Assembly (NCBI GenBank): GCA_017305665.1
Contig: JAFKKH010000024.1
Location: 1-64,000, forward strand
Length of the DNA: 64,000 nucleotides
Direction: 5' to 3'
From: Hyphomicrobiales bacterium
GTDB lineage: Bacteria > Pseudomonadota > Alphaproteobacteria > Rhizobiales > Xanthobacteraceae
How positions within the stretch are numbered: the first letter of the stretch is position 1; every line of letters starts with the position of its first letter. Below the pieces are notes generated by a model. That model worked only from the letters and a program-made list of their open reading frames with translations. It was not told the origin of the DNA and ran no database searches. This document shows, piece after piece, positions 16,434-26,053 of the stretch. Made by a program: the position numbers and the translations under genes.

Positions 16434-19400
16434 TTATGCTGCCTTTCGATCCTCCGCGAGATTGGCGAGCTGGCGCATGATCTCCGTAGTACCCATCAAT
16501 CGTTCTTCCGGCGTCTCCCAGTGCTGAAAGAACACGACCTTCATGTCGGGGCGAACCTTTGCCGCCTGCCCGTGCTGGCGGATGAAATACACCAGCCGAT
16601 CAGGCTGCGCGAACTTGTTGTCGCGGAATGTGATGACGGCTCCCTTCGGACCCGCATCGACCTTCTCGACATTGGCGCGGCGGCAATAGGCCTTGATGGC
16701 TGCGACCTTGAACAGGTAGCGCACCTCGTCCGGCAACGGGCCGAACCGGTCACGCAATTCGGCGGCAAAATTGTCGATCTCCTCATCGGTGTCGAGATCG
16801 GCCAATCGCCGATAGAGCGACAGCCGCACCGCGAGATCGGCAACGTAGTCCTCGGGGATCAGCACCGGCATGCCGACGGTGATCTGCGGCGACCAGCGGT
16901 CGTCGACAGGTTCCGCAACACCCGCCTTCAGGTTGAGGATCGCCTCCTCGAGCATCGACTGATAGAGTTCGAACCCGACTTCCTTGATGTGGCCCGATTG
17001 CTCCTCGCCGAGCAGATTGCCGGCTCCACGAATATCGAGATCGTGCGAGGCGAGCTGGAAGCCGGCCCCCAGCGTCTCCAGCGACTGCAGGACCTTGAGC
17101 CGTCGTTCGGCCTGCGCCGTGATCTTATGCGTCGCAGGCAGCGTGAAGAGTGCATAAGCCCGCAGCTTCGAGCGCCCGACCCGGCCGCGCAACTGGTAGA
17201 GTTGCGCCAGTCCGAACATGTCCGCGCGATGGACGATGAGGGTGTTGGCCGACGGGATGTCGAGGCCGGACTCGACGATCGTTGTCGAGAGCAGGACGTC
17301 GTATTTGCCGTCGTAGAAGGCCGACATGATGTCCTCAATCACCGTCGGCGCCATCTGGCCGTGTGCAACCGCGACCTTCATCTCGGGCACGTGCTTGTCG
17401 AGGAAGTCCTTGACCTCGGCAAGATCGTCGATCCGCGGTACCACGTAGAACGCCTGACCGCCGCGATAGCGCTCGCGCAGCAACGCCTCCCGGATCATCA
17501 GCGGGTCATGCGGCGCGACAAAGGTCCGCACGGCGAGGCGATCGACTGGCGCCGACGCAATGATCGACAGGTCGCGCACACCGGTCAAAGCCAGTTGCAG
17601 CGTGCGCGGAATCGGCGTCGCACTCAGCGTCAGAACGTGTACCTGCGCGCGCAACTGCTTCAGCCGCTCCTTGTGACTGACGCCGAAATGCTGCTCCTCG
17701 TCGACCACGAGAAGTCCGAGATCCCTGAACTTGATGGACTTGCCGAGTAGCGCATGCGTTCCCACGACGATATCGACCGATCCGTCAGTGAGTCCCTTCT
17801 TGACTTGCGTCAACTCCTTCGAAGACACCAGCCGTGAGGCCTGAGCGACATTGACCGGGAATCCGCGGAACCGTTCGGTGAAGGTTTTGGCGTGCTGGCG
17901 CGCGAGCAGCGTCGTCGGCACCACAACAGCCACCTGCTTGCCGTCAAGCGCAACAGCGAATGTCGCCCTTAGCGCGACTTCCGTCTTTCCGAAGCCGACG
18001 TCGCCGCACACCAGCCGATCCATGGGACGACCGCTTTCGAGGTCCTTCAGCGAGGCATTGATGGCGCCGAGTTGATCCTCGGTTTCCTCGTAAGGGAAGC
18101 GCGCGCAGAATTCATCATAGAGGCCGGCCTGCACCGGCATCTTCGGCGCTTCATGCAGGTGCCGCTCAGCGGCAATCTTGATCAATTCGCCGGCAATCTC
18201 GCGGATACGGTTCTTGAGCTTTGCCTTGCGCGCCTGCCAGCCGCCGCCGCCAAGGCGGTCGAGCTCAACATTGGCATTATCAGATCCATAGCGCGACAGC
18301 AGTTCGATGTTCTCGACCGGCAGGAAGAGCTTCGTTTCGTTCGCATAGCGCAGCTCAAGGCAATCATGCGGCGCACCAGCCACTTCCAGCGTCTGCAGAC
18401 CGACGAAGCGCCCGATGCCATGCTCGACATGGACGACGAGATCGCCGGCGGACAGGCTCGTCACCTCCGAGATGAAATTGTCCAGCTTGCGGCTTGCCTT
18501 GCGCGGCCGCACCAGGCGGTCGCCGAGGATGTCCTGCTCGCTTATCACAGCGATGGTATCGGTCTCGAAGCCACTCTCCATGCCGACCACAGCGAGCATG
18601 GCTTCGTTGCGGGGCGTGGCTTGAACCGTGCGCCACGTATTGACGCTGGTCAGGTTCAGGAGTTTGTGGTCTTTCAACATGCTCGCCATGCGATCGCGCG
18701 AGCCCTCGCTCCACAGCGCGATGACGACCTTCTTGCGCGCGGTTTGCAGAGCCTGCACGTGCGACACCACGGATTCGAACACGTTGACAGACGTATCCGC
18801 ACGCTCGGGTGCGAAGCTCCGCCCCTGCCGCGCATCGGCATCGACAACGTTAGTGCCCTCGTCGGGTACGGCGAAGGGCGTCAACCGAACCAGCGGTGCA
18901 TCGGCAATGCGCTTCGTCCATTCGTCCGGCGTGAGGTAGAGCCGGTCGGGTGGCAGCGGCTTGTAAATTGCGCCGCCACCGGGATGCTCGAGCGCTTCGC
19001 GCCGAGCTTCATAGTAGTCTTCAATCTGCTTGAAGCGCTCGGTCGCCGCATCCTCGCCTTGTGGTTCGATAGCGACCGTTGCGCCATCCAGGTAATCGAA
19101 CAGCGTATCCATGCGCTCCTGAAACAGCGGAAGCCAATGCTCCATGCCGGGATGCCGCCGGCCTTCGCTCACTGCCTCATAGAGGGGATCATCGCGCTCT
19201 GGCGCGCCGAATGCCGCGACGTAACCCATGCGGAATCGCCGGATGGTTTCGGTGACAAGCTGGAATTCGGAGATCGGCACAAGGTCGAGCGAGCGCATGT
19301 CGAGCAGTGTGCGCTGGGTTTCGGCATCGAACGATCGGATTGATTCCAGCGAGTCGCCGAAGAAGTCGAACCGCACGGGTTGGTCCAGGCCAGCCGGAAA

Positions 19401-19955
19401 CAGATCGAGAATGCCGCCACGCACGGCATATTCACCGGGCTCGCGGACCGTCGAAGAGCGATTGTAACCGTTGTGTTCCAGCCAGGCGACAATGGAGTCC
19501 ATCGGCACCACGTGGCCGGGCGCGACAGACAAGGCTTGAGAGGCGACCACCTCCCGCGCAGGCACCCGCTGCAGGATGGCATTGACCGTCGTCAAAACTA
19601 TCAGGGGCGCTTCACTACCGGCGAGGCGGGACAGTCGCGCCAGCGTCGTCAGCCGCTGGGCAAGGATGCCACCATGCGGCGAGACCCGGTCATAGGGCTG
19701 GCAATCCCACGCCGGAAACTGCATCACCGACAAATCCGGCGCGAAGAATTCCAGCGCCCGCGCGAGCTGCTGCATGCGCGGTCCGTCGCGGCACACCACG
19801 GCCAAGCTGACCGCGGCCGCCTGCCGCCCTGCCTTGGCCTTGATGGCGCGCGCAAGGTCGGAGGCGACAAGTCCTTCGGCGCCCTCGGCAACGTTCGCGA
19901 GCGTCAGCGGGCGGCCGGGCGACAGCAATTCCGCCGGAGATCGAGCAACCGCCAT
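16434..19955 (-). CDS. mfd: Transcription-repair coupling factor Mfd
   Basis: This 1173-residue DNA translocase recognises stalled RNA polymerase, releases it and recruits UvrA. Domains in order are the UvrB-like N-terminus (DLSVMQFPAWDCQPYDRVSP, EYAVRGGILDLFP), the RNA-polymerase interaction domain (GDLVVHVEHGIGRFVGLQTL), and the SF2 helicase with Walker A GDVGFGKTEVAL, box II VVDEEQHFGV and SATPIPRTLQLAL. The translocation motif region RADMFGLAQLYQLRGRVGRS follows, then the C-terminal TRCF domain. The ATG at 19955 overlaps the stop codon of sdhE (TGATG); a GTG one codon earlier is the alternative. Confidence 0.97.
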   Translation of the reverse strand: MAVARSPAELLSPGRPLTLANVAEGAEGLVASDLARAIKAKAGRQAAAVSLAVVCRDGPRMQQLARALEFFAPDLSVMQFPAWDCQPYDRVSPHGGILAQRLTTLARLSRLAGSEAPLIVLTTVNAILQRVPAREVVASQALSVAPGHVVPMDSIVAWLEHNGYNRSSTVREPGEYAVRGGILDLFPAGLDQPVRFDFFGDSLESIRSFDAETQRTLLDMRSLDLVPISEFQLVTETIRRFRMGYVAAFGAPERDDPLYEAVSEGRRHPGMEHWLPLFQERMDTLFDYLDGATVAIEPQGEDAATERFKQIEDYYEARREALEHPGGGAIYKPLPPDRLYLTPDEWTKRIADAPLVRLTPFAVPDEGTNVVDADARQGRSFAPERADTSVNVFESVVSHVQALQTARKKVVIALWSEGSRDRMASMLKDHKLLNLTSVNTWRTVQATPRNEAMLAVVGMESGFETDTIAVISEQDILGDRLVRPRKASRKLDNFISEVTSLSAGDLVVHVEHGIGRFVGLQTLEVAGAPHDCLELRYANETKLFLPVENIELLSRYGSDNANVELDRLGGGGWQARKAKLKNRIREIAGELIKIAAERHLHEAPKMPVQAGLYDEFCARFPYEETEDQLGAINASLKDLESGRPMDRLVCGDVGFGKTEVALRATFAVALDGKQVAVVVPTTLLARQHAKTFTERFRGFPVNVAQASRLVSSKELTQVKKGLTDGSVDIVVGTHALLGKSIKFRDLGLLVVDEEQHFGVSHKERLKQLRAQVHVLTLSATPIPRTLQLALTGVRDLSIIASAPVDRLAVRTFVAPHDPLMIREALLRERYRGGQAFYVVPRIDDLAEVKDFLDKHVPEMKVAVAHGQMAPTVIEDIMSAFYDGKYDVLLSTTIVESGLDIPSANTLIVHRADMFGLAQLYQLRGRVGRSKLRAYALFTLPATHKITAQAERRLKVLQSLETLGAGFQLASHDLDIRGAGNLLGEEQSGHIKEVGFELYQSMLEEAILNLKAGVAEPVDDRWSPQITVGMPVLIPEDYVADLAVRLSLYRRLADLDTDEEIDNFAAELRDRFGPLPDEVRYLFKVAAIKAYCRRANVEKVDAGPKGAVITFRDNKFAQPDRLVYFIRQHGQAAKVRPDMKVVFFQHWETPEERLMGTTEIMRQLANLAEDRKAA

Positions 19956-20239
19956 CACGCCTCTCCGGGCTGAAACGACTTGATGCGATCGAATAATGCG
20001 GTTCGGTATTCAGGGGCCAACAACGCGTCGCTGCTCAGAGCTGCATAGAGGTCCGGGTCCGGAACCTCGATCAGACTTTCAAGATCGGTCAGTTCTGCTT
20101 CGGTCAGCACTCCGATTTCGGCATCGGCGAACCGGCCCAGGATCAAGTCCATCTCGCGCGTGCCGCGGTGCCAGCAGCGAAACAGCAGCCGCTTGCGGCG
20201 ATCATCCAGGCCGCCGCTCGATCGTGTCGATCCCGTCAT
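19955..20239 (-). CDS. sdhE: FAD assembly factor SdhE (succinate dehydrogenase assembly factor 2)
   Basis: This 94-residue protein of the SdhE/SDH5 family promotes covalent FAD attachment to the succinate dehydrogenase flavoprotein. The key RGxxE motif is present as HRGTREMD within LLFRCWHRGTREMDLILGRF. The rest (LTEAELTDLESLIEVPDPDLY) is typical. It is the first gene of a coupled pair with mfd and divergent from recG, an arrangement common in this bacterial group. Confidence 0.95.
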   Translation of the reverse strand: MTGSTRSSGGLDDRRKRLLFRCWHRGTREMDLILGRFADAEIGVLTEAELTDLESLIEVPDPDLYAALSSDALLAPEYRTALFDRIKSFQPGEA

Positions 20240-20395
20240 TTCAAAAATCCCATCCGAACGCCAAAAGCCCGGACGTGCCGGGCCGGGATGATATAGCGTT
20301 GGCAGCCGGGGATGTCAGCACCTGATCGCGCATTGCATAATCCGTAAATTGCATTCAAGGCTTCCGAGCGCCGATTCACCCTTGCGAGTTGTTTG

Positions 20396-22498
20396 ATGCG
20401 CCCTGTTCTGCTCAATCCCTTGTTCGCTCCGGTGACCAGCCTGCCCGGCGTGGGCCCGAAACAGGACAAGCTGTTCCGCTATCTGCTCGGACACGACGAA
20501 ACTCCACGGTTGCTCGACCTGCTGTTTCATCTGCCTGTGAGCGTGATCGACCGCAGAGCACGACCGAAAATCCGCGACGCCATGCCGGGCACCGTCGTGA
20601 CGCTGGAAGTGACTGTCGACCGGCACCGTCCCGCGCCTCCCGGACGCTCGCGAGCGCCGCATCTCGTCTACGCCAGCGATGACACCGGCGATGTGGTGCT
20701 GACCTATTTCCGAGCCCAGCCCGGATACGTCGAAAAGTTGCTGCCTGTTGGAGCCAAGCGCTACGTGTCGGGAACTGCCCAGATGTTCGACGGCACGCTC
20801 CAGATCGTCCACCCCGACCGGGTGATCGACGAAGCCGGGTTGGCAAAGCTTTCGGGTATCGATCCCGTCTATCCGCTCACCGAGGGGTTGGCGCTCGGAT
20901 CCCTACGGCGCGCGGTTGCACAGGCGCTGCAAAAGCTGCCCGAACTGCCGGAATGGATCAGCTCAGAGATTTCGCGCCGCTGTAATTTCTCATCATGGGC
21001 GGAGGCGCTGCATCGCGTTCACGTCCCCACGGAATTGACCGACATCCTGCCGCAAGGTCCATTCTGGTCACGGCTTGCTTTCGATGAGTTGCTGGCTGGC
21101 CAGCTCGCGCTGGCTTTGGTGCGGGCACAGCTCCGCCGGCCGGCAGGAAGCCGACATGCGGGTGACGGCCATCTGCGCAACAAGATCATCGATGCACTCC
21201 CCTATGCGCTGACGGCTTCACAACAACAGGCCGCGGCTGCGATCAGTGAAGACCTGCGGCAGCCCGTGCGGATGCTGCGACTGCTTCAGGGCGACGTCGG
21301 TTCCGGCAAGACGGTCGTCGCGCTGCTAGCCGCTGCGGCTGTGGCTGAGGCCGGCAAGCAAACTGCACTGATGGCGCCGACCGAAATCCTGGCTCGACAG
21401 CACATCAAAACCATCGTGCCACTCGCCGAGCGTGCGGGCTTGCAGGTGGCCATCCTGACCGGCCGCGAGAAAGGCAAGGAGCGGCGCGACATCGTTGCAC
21501 GGCTCGCCGGTGGCGACATCGACCTGCTCGTCGGGACCCACGCGGTGATTCAGGACGACGTCGTATTCAAGGCGCTGGCGCTGGCGGTCGTGGACGAACA
21601 GCATCGTTTCGGGGTGCGTGAACGCCTGGCGCTGACCGCCAAGGGTGAAGCCGTGGACGTGCTGGTCTTGAGCGCCACGCCGATCCCGCGCACGCTGGTG
21701 CTGACATATTTCGGCGACATGGACGTCTCGGAGTTGCGGGAAAAGCCCGCGGGCCGCCAACCGATCGATACCCGTGCGGTACCTGATAGCCGATTGAACG
21801 AGGTGATCGACGCCGTCGGGCGCGCCCTGAAATCCGGCAAACTGGTTTACTGGATTTGTCCGCTGGTCGAGGAATCCGAGACCATCGATCATCTGACCGA
21901 TGCGGAACAGCGGTTTGAAAGTCTCAAGCAACGGTTCGGCGACAAGGTGGGCCTCGTTCACGGCAAGATGCGCGGTTCCGACAAGGACAAGGTGATGGCG
22001 CAATTCGCTGCAGGTGAAATCAACCTGCTGGTGGCGACAACTGTTGTCGAGGTCGGCGTCGACGTGCCGGCAGCCACGATCATGGTGATCGAGAACGCCG
22101 AGCGGTTCGGCCTCGCGCAACTCCATCAATTGCGCGGCCGGATCGGCCGCGGCTCAGAAGCCTCGACGTGTCTGCTGCTTTACCGCGAGCCGCTCGGCGA
22201 AATGTCCGCTGCGCGGCTGCGGGTGATCCGCGAAACCACCGATGGTTTTCGGATCGCCGAAGAAGATCTGAAACTTCGTGGTGAAGGCGATGTACTCGGC
22301 ACCCGGCAAAGCGGCTTGCCCGGTTACCGGATCGCCCGCTCCGATATCCACGCGCAACTCATCACACAGGCACGCGACGAGGCGCTGCGCATTTTGAAAG
22401 ACAATCCGAAGCTGACCGGAAAGCGGGGCGAAGCGTTGCGCTGCCTGCTCTACCTGTTCGAGCGCGACGAAGCTCTGCCCCTGATCGGCGCAGGCTAG
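20396..22498 (+). CDS. recG: ATP-dependent DNA helicase RecG
   Basis: This 700-residue branch-migrating helicase remodels stalled replication forks and Holliday junctions. The N-terminal wedge/OB region includes GVGPKQDKLFRYLLG and VTLEVTVDRH. The helicase core has Walker A GDVGSGKTVVALL, box II VVDEQHRFGV, SATPIPRTLVLTYFGDMD, VVEVGVDVPAATIMVIENA and RFGLAQLHQLRGRIGRG. The C-terminus LKLRGEGDVLGTRQSGLPGY is RecG-specific. The ATG at 20396 is preceded directly by an in-frame TTG. Confidence 0.97.
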   Translation: MRPVLLNPLFAPVTSLPGVGPKQDKLFRYLLGHDETPRLLDLLFHLPVSVIDRRARPKIRDAMPGTVVTLEVTVDRHRPAPPGRSRAPHLVYASDDTGDVVLTYFRAQPGYVEKLLPVGAKRYVSGTAQMFDGTLQIVHPDRVIDEAGLAKLSGIDPVYPLTEGLALGSLRRAVAQALQKLPELPEWISSEISRRCNFSSWAEALHRVHVPTELTDILPQGPFWSRLAFDELLAGQLALALVRAQLRRPAGSRHAGDGHLRNKIIDALPYALTASQQQAAAAISEDLRQPVRMLRLLQGDVGSGKTVVALLAAAAVAEAGKQTALMAPTEILARQHIKTIVPLAERAGLQVAILTGREKGKERRDIVARLAGGDIDLLVGTHAVIQDDVVFKALALAVVDEQHRFGVRERLALTAKGEAVDVLVLSATPIPRTLVLTYFGDMDVSELREKPAGRQPIDTRAVPDSRLNEVIDAVGRALKSGKLVYWICPLVEESETIDHLTDAEQRFESLKQRFGDKVGLVHGKMRGSDKDKVMAQFAAGEINLLVATTVVEVGVDVPAATIMVIENAERFGLAQLHQLRGRIGRGSEASTCLLLYREPLGEMSAARLRVIRETTDGFRIAEEDLKLRGEGDVLGTRQSGLPGYRIARSDIHAQLITQARDEALRILKDNPKLTGKRGEALRCLLYLFERDEALPLIGAG

Positions 22499-22505
22499 TG
22501 ACCCC

Positions 22506-23282
22506 TTAGTCGACTTTCGCAGGCGTCGGAGCCAACGGCGACGCATTCGCCACCCGTGCCGCGTTTGCCATGCCCGCGAGCGCTGCAACTTTCTTCTGCG
22601 AATCCGAACCGGGCTGAACGACACCGGCCGACATGATCAAGGTCGCCGCATCCTCCGTGCTCATCTCGATCTCGATGATCTTGGATTTTGGCACGTAGAA
22701 GAAGAATCCCGTGGTCGGGTTAGGCGCACAGGGCAGGAACACCGAAATGTGCTCCTCCTCACCGGGCAGGCTCGCGGCGATGTCCGCGTTCGGCACCTGT
22801 GAAATCAGCACAATCGACCACATGCCAGGCGACGGGAATTCGACCAGACCGACCTTGCGAAAACTGGATCCCGATCCGGAGAACAGGGTCTCGAAGACCT
22901 GCTTCAGGCCGCGGTAGATCGCGCGCACGACCGGCATGCGCCCAAGCAGCTTCTCTCCGAGATCGACCAGCGTCCGCCCGATCAGGTTGTGCGCCAGGAA
23001 ACCCAGAAGCGTCAGCGCGATCACGGCGACGACGAGCCCCGACCCAGGCAAACCGAATGGCAGATAGGTCTCGGGCCGATAGGATGCTGGAACGAACGGT
23101 CGCACCAGGTTGTCGACCCAGTTCACGAACCACCAGGTCAGATACAGCGTGATCGCGACCGGGCCTGCGACAATCAGCCCCGTGAGAAAGTAATTCCGGA
23201 ACCGGGCCATGAATCCACGTGGCGCCTCGGGAGGCGGTTCCGCCGTCGGCAGGATTGTGGAAGGCGGTTCGTCACGGGTCAT
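22506..23282 (-). CDS. DUF502 family membrane protein
   Basis: This is a 258-residue inner-membrane protein of the DUF502 family. A Pro-rich N-terminal tail precedes two helices: NYFLTGLIVAGPVAITLYLT (about residues 30-50) and LVVAVIALTLLGFLAHNLIG. The signatures RMPVVRAIYRGLKQVFETLF and PNPTTGFFFYVPKSKI are diagnostic. Function is unknown; plant homologues (LCV/COV1) affect trafficking. A C-terminal Ala-rich tail follows. The ATG at 23282 was chosen over 23342 because the longer version has an atypical N-terminus; neither has a strong ribosome site. It converges with recG (7-bp gap). Confidence 0.88.
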   Translation of the reverse strand: MTRDEPPSTILPTAEPPPEAPRGFMARFRNYFLTGLIVAGPVAITLYLTWWFVNWVDNLVRPFVPASYRPETYLPFGLPGSGLVVAVIALTLLGFLAHNLIGRTLVDLGEKLLGRMPVVRAIYRGLKQVFETLFSGSGSSFRKVGLVEFPSPGMWSIVLISQVPNADIAASLPGEEEHISVFLPCAPNPTTGFFFYVPKSKIIEIEMSTEDAATLIMSAGVVQPGSDSQKKVAALAGMANAARVANASPLAPTPAKVD

Positions 23283-23396
23283 TACGGGTCCAGATCGTTC
23301 AGATGGAGGCAATATCAGCCTGCACTCCTCAATATGGAGCATTTTCGCAGGTTTTGCACGGGTCGCACAGACGGTGATCTGCCGCGGACGCCTCTC

Positions 23397-25223
23397 TTAT
23401 TCGACTGTGACGGATTTTGCCAGATTGCGCGGCTGATCCACGTCCGTGCCCATGACGACAGCCGTATGGTAGGCCAGCAACTGCACCGGAACCGCATAAA
23501 CCAGCGGCGCAAATGTCGCCGCCATATCAGGCAGCGTAATGGTGATCAGGGATTCGACAGTCGCCTCGGCCGCGCCTTTGGCGTCCGTCATGAGGATGAT
23601 GTTGCCGCCCCGCGCCGCAACCTCTTGCATGTTGGACACGGTTTTCTCGAACACCCGGTCGTACGGGGCAATCACCACGACCGGCATATTCTCGTCGATC
23701 AAGGCGATCGGCCCATGCTTGAGTTCGCCGGCGGCATATCCTTCAGCGTGGATGTAAGAAATTTCCTTGAGCTTGAGCGCACCTTCGAGCGCGAGCGGAT
23801 AACTCGTGCCGCGACCGAGATACAGCACGTCCTTCGATTTCGAGAGGTCGCGCGCAAGTCGCTCGATCTGCAGTTCGGTGGTCAAGGCTTCCGACATCAA
23901 CCGCGGAACTTCCACCAGACCATGGACGAGTTTGGCTTCATCCTCGCCGGACAACTCGCCGCGTGCCTTGCCCGCCGCGACCGCGAGCGACGCAAGCACC
24001 ATCAACTGGCACGTGAAAGCCTTGGTCGATGCCACGCCGATCTCCGGACCGGCGAGGGTCTGCAGAACCGTTTCGCTTTCCCGCGCGATCGTCGATGTGG
24101 TGACATTGACGATCGACAGCGTATGTAGCCCCTGCTCCTTGGCATAGCGAAGCGCGGCCAGGGTATCGGCGGTTTCGCCCGACTGCGAGATGAAGATGGC
24201 GAGATCGCCTTTGCTGAGCGGCGCTTCGCGGTAACGGAACTCGGAAGCGATGTCGATCTCGACCGGTAGCCGCGCCAGCCGCTCCAGCCAGTATTTGCCG
24301 ATGTAACCGGCATAGCTTGCGGTGCCGCACGCGGTGATCGAGACGCGCTTGATGTCGCGAAAATCGAACGGAAGTTTGACTGGCAGCGAGACGCGCTCTG
24401 TCGCCATGTCGACATAGCGCGCAAGCGTATGACCCACGACCTCCGGCTGCTCGTGAATCTCCTTCGCCATGAAGTGACGGAAGTTGGCCTTGTCCACCAG
24501 TGACGTTGAAGCGGCATGCTTGACCGCGTCGCGCTGAACGATGGCGTTCTGGTGGTCGTAGACCGTTGCGCCCTTGCGGGTCAAAACCGCCCAGTCACCA
24601 TCTTCGAGATAACTGATCGTATCGGTGAACGGACCCAGCGCAATCGCATCGGATCCCAGGTACATTTCGCTGTCGCCATAACCGATTGCCAACGGCGGTC
24701 CGTTGCGCGCGCCGATCAACAGGTTGTCGTCGCCTGCGAAGATGAAGCCGAGCGCGAAGGCGCCGCGAAGCTGCGACAGTGTCGCTCTGACAGCCTCGAC
24801 CGGATTGATACCCGCCGCGAGGTAGCCATCGACGAGATGCAAAACAGTTTCAGTGTCGGTCTCGGTCTTGAAGACCACTCCCTTTTTCTGGAGCTCTTCA
24901 CGGAGTTCGCGGAAATTTTCGATGATGCCATTGTGGACGACCGCCACGCGCTCGGTCGCATGCGGATGCGCATTGTTCTCGGTCGGCTTGCCGTGCGTCG
25001 CCCAGCGCGTATGCCCGATTCCGGTATGTCCGGTCAGCGGCTCTGTCCGAAGGCGTTCTTCCAGATTGCGGAGTTTGCCCTCGGCACGACGGCGCTCCAG
25101 GCGGGCGCCTTCCAGGGTCGCGATGCCGGCTGAATCGTAGCCGCGGTATTCGAGGCGCTTCAGCGAATCGACCAGTTGATCTGCGACCGGGCCGCGCCCC
25201 AAAATTCCGACAATGCCGCACAT
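23397..25223 (-). CDS. glmS: Glutamine--fructose-6-phosphate aminotransferase (isomerizing)
   Basis: This enzyme makes glucosamine-6-phosphate from fructose-6-phosphate and glutamine, the entry step to peptidoglycan and lipopolysaccharide amino sugars. The start MCGIVGILG places the nucleophilic cysteine at position 2; an upstream in-frame start at 25235 would bury it, so 25223 is used (608 residues). The class II glutaminase domain includes GHTRWATHGKPTENNAHPH and TDTETVLHL. Two SIS sugar-isomerase domains follow (SQSGETADTLAALRYAK, GRGTSYPLALEGALKLKE). The C-terminus LAKSVTVE is canonical. No glmU is adjacent, and no ribozyme-like leader was recognised. Confidence 0.97.
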   Translation of the reverse strand: MCGIVGILGRGPVADQLVDSLKRLEYRGYDSAGIATLEGARLERRRAEGKLRNLEERLRTEPLTGHTGIGHTRWATHGKPTENNAHPHATERVAVVHNGIIENFRELREELQKKGVVFKTETDTETVLHLVDGYLAAGINPVEAVRATLSQLRGAFALGFIFAGDDNLLIGARNGPPLAIGYGDSEMYLGSDAIALGPFTDTISYLEDGDWAVLTRKGATVYDHQNAIVQRDAVKHAASTSLVDKANFRHFMAKEIHEQPEVVGHTLARYVDMATERVSLPVKLPFDFRDIKRVSITACGTASYAGYIGKYWLERLARLPVEIDIASEFRYREAPLSKGDLAIFISQSGETADTLAALRYAKEQGLHTLSIVNVTTSTIARESETVLQTLAGPEIGVASTKAFTCQLMVLASLAVAAGKARGELSGEDEAKLVHGLVEVPRLMSEALTTELQIERLARDLSKSKDVLYLGRGTSYPLALEGALKLKEISYIHAEGYAAGELKHGPIALIDENMPVVVIAPYDRVFEKTVSNMQEVAARGGNIILMTDAKGAAEATVESLITITLPDMAATFAPLVYAVPVQLLAYHTAVVMGTDVDQPRNLAKSVTVE

Positions 25224-25323
25224 GCGGGTAAACATCTCCAGGATCGTGGAAAAATTGCAAAAAAAGCGCGCGCTCCTCTTAACGACTATCAGGGAACGCA
25301 GGGACTCAATAATTATTGCCGAT

Positions 25324-25347
25324 TGCGACAGGGTTAAACCCGTCGCA
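25324..25347. promoter_or_regulatory. Interrupted palindrome upstream of glmS
   Basis: Arms TGCGAC-A-GGGTT and AACCC-GTCGCA are perfectly complementary over 11 bp apart from one bulged A. The dyad lies about 100 bases upstream of the glmS start and about 190 bases before the small ORF at 25535. It could be an operator for either gene. Apart from this, I see nothing assignable in 25224-25534. Confidence 0.35.
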
Positions 25348-25534
25348 TATCCGCCAAGCTATCGCTGACGTCTTTTGCCGAAACGTCGCGTTAACCAACA
25401 GGTAACCCTGACGTCCCCAGCGCGGATCGCGCGCGAGTGCCAGCTTTCGTACGGATCGAAACAATTTTAGCGATTCCTGCAACGGGAGCCCAAATCCTTT
25501 TTGTCATTGTGTGCGCAAGAAAAGCGAGGCGCAC

Positions 25535-25729
25535 ATGAGTGAAGTCGAGTTTGAACAGTTGCTGGGTGCGGTGAGCGCCGCGATCGCGCCGCGCATCGAT
25601 GAAACCGTTCTGGACGATCTGCCAGATTTCGAAGACCTGTACTCCGGCAATCCGCCGCAGGCTGCGAACGACAATCAGGTCGCCTGGCCGTTCATTCCGT
25701 TCCCTGATGGCTGGAACGCGGTCTGCTGA
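25535..25729 (+). CDS. Small acidic hypothetical protein
   Basis: This is a 64-residue acidic protein beginning MSEVEFEQLLGAVSAAI and ending FIPFPDGWNAVC. It has no membrane segment and no recognised domain. The PQAANDNQV motif is common in small proteins of this bacterial group. GCGAGG lies five to ten bases upstream of the ATG at 25535; an upstream GTG at 25511 is less likely. Codon use matches its neighbours. Function unknown. Confidence 0.6.
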   Translation: MSEVEFEQLLGAVSAAIAPRIDETVLDDLPDFEDLYSGNPPQAANDNQVAWPFIPFPDGWNAVC

Positions 25730-25802
25730 AGACCCGGCCCGTCGTGTCGAACGGGCGATGAAAGTTCATCAAACAATCAGCCTAAGCCATTGATTATATT
25801 GA

Positions 25803-25876
25803 TGGAGGCCACGTCCGGAATTGAACCGGAGTACACGGTTTTGCAGACCGTTGCGTAACCACTCCGCCACGTGGCC
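25803..25876 (-). tRNA. tRNA-Cys (anticodon GCA)
   Basis: A complete cloverleaf is present. The acceptor stem is GGCCACG / CGTGGCC, the discriminator base is U, and CCA is genomically encoded (25803-25805). The anticodon stem ACGGT / ACCGT encloses loop CTGCAAA with anticodon GCA at 25842-25844. The T-arm is CCGG-TTCAATT-CCGG. It lies at the boundary between backbone genes and the prophage, with the phage on the 5' side of the tRNA gene. Confidence 0.96.
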
Positions 25877-25944
25877 CCTTGCGCCGGACTTATAATAGAG
25901 TGTCAGGCACTTAGGCAACCTTGCTCAGACTGGATTGCGCAGAA

Positions 25945-25980
25945 TTCTGAAACTGCGTTCCGTGGCATTTCTGAAACTGC
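25945..25980. repeat. Direct repeat of 12 bp with 24-bp period
   Basis: TTCTGAAACTGC occurs at 25945-25956 and again at 25969-25980, between the tRNA gene and the first accessory gene. It could belong to an attachment or integrase arm site, or be incidental. The remainder of 25877-26053 shows only the expected tRNA promoter region. Confidence 0.4.
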
Positions 25981-26053
25981 CGTGCCCGCTCTGTTCCCGT
26001 GACTGCCAAAAATCGGATTCGCACCGGCGGCCGGCTCGCCCTACATCAGGGTC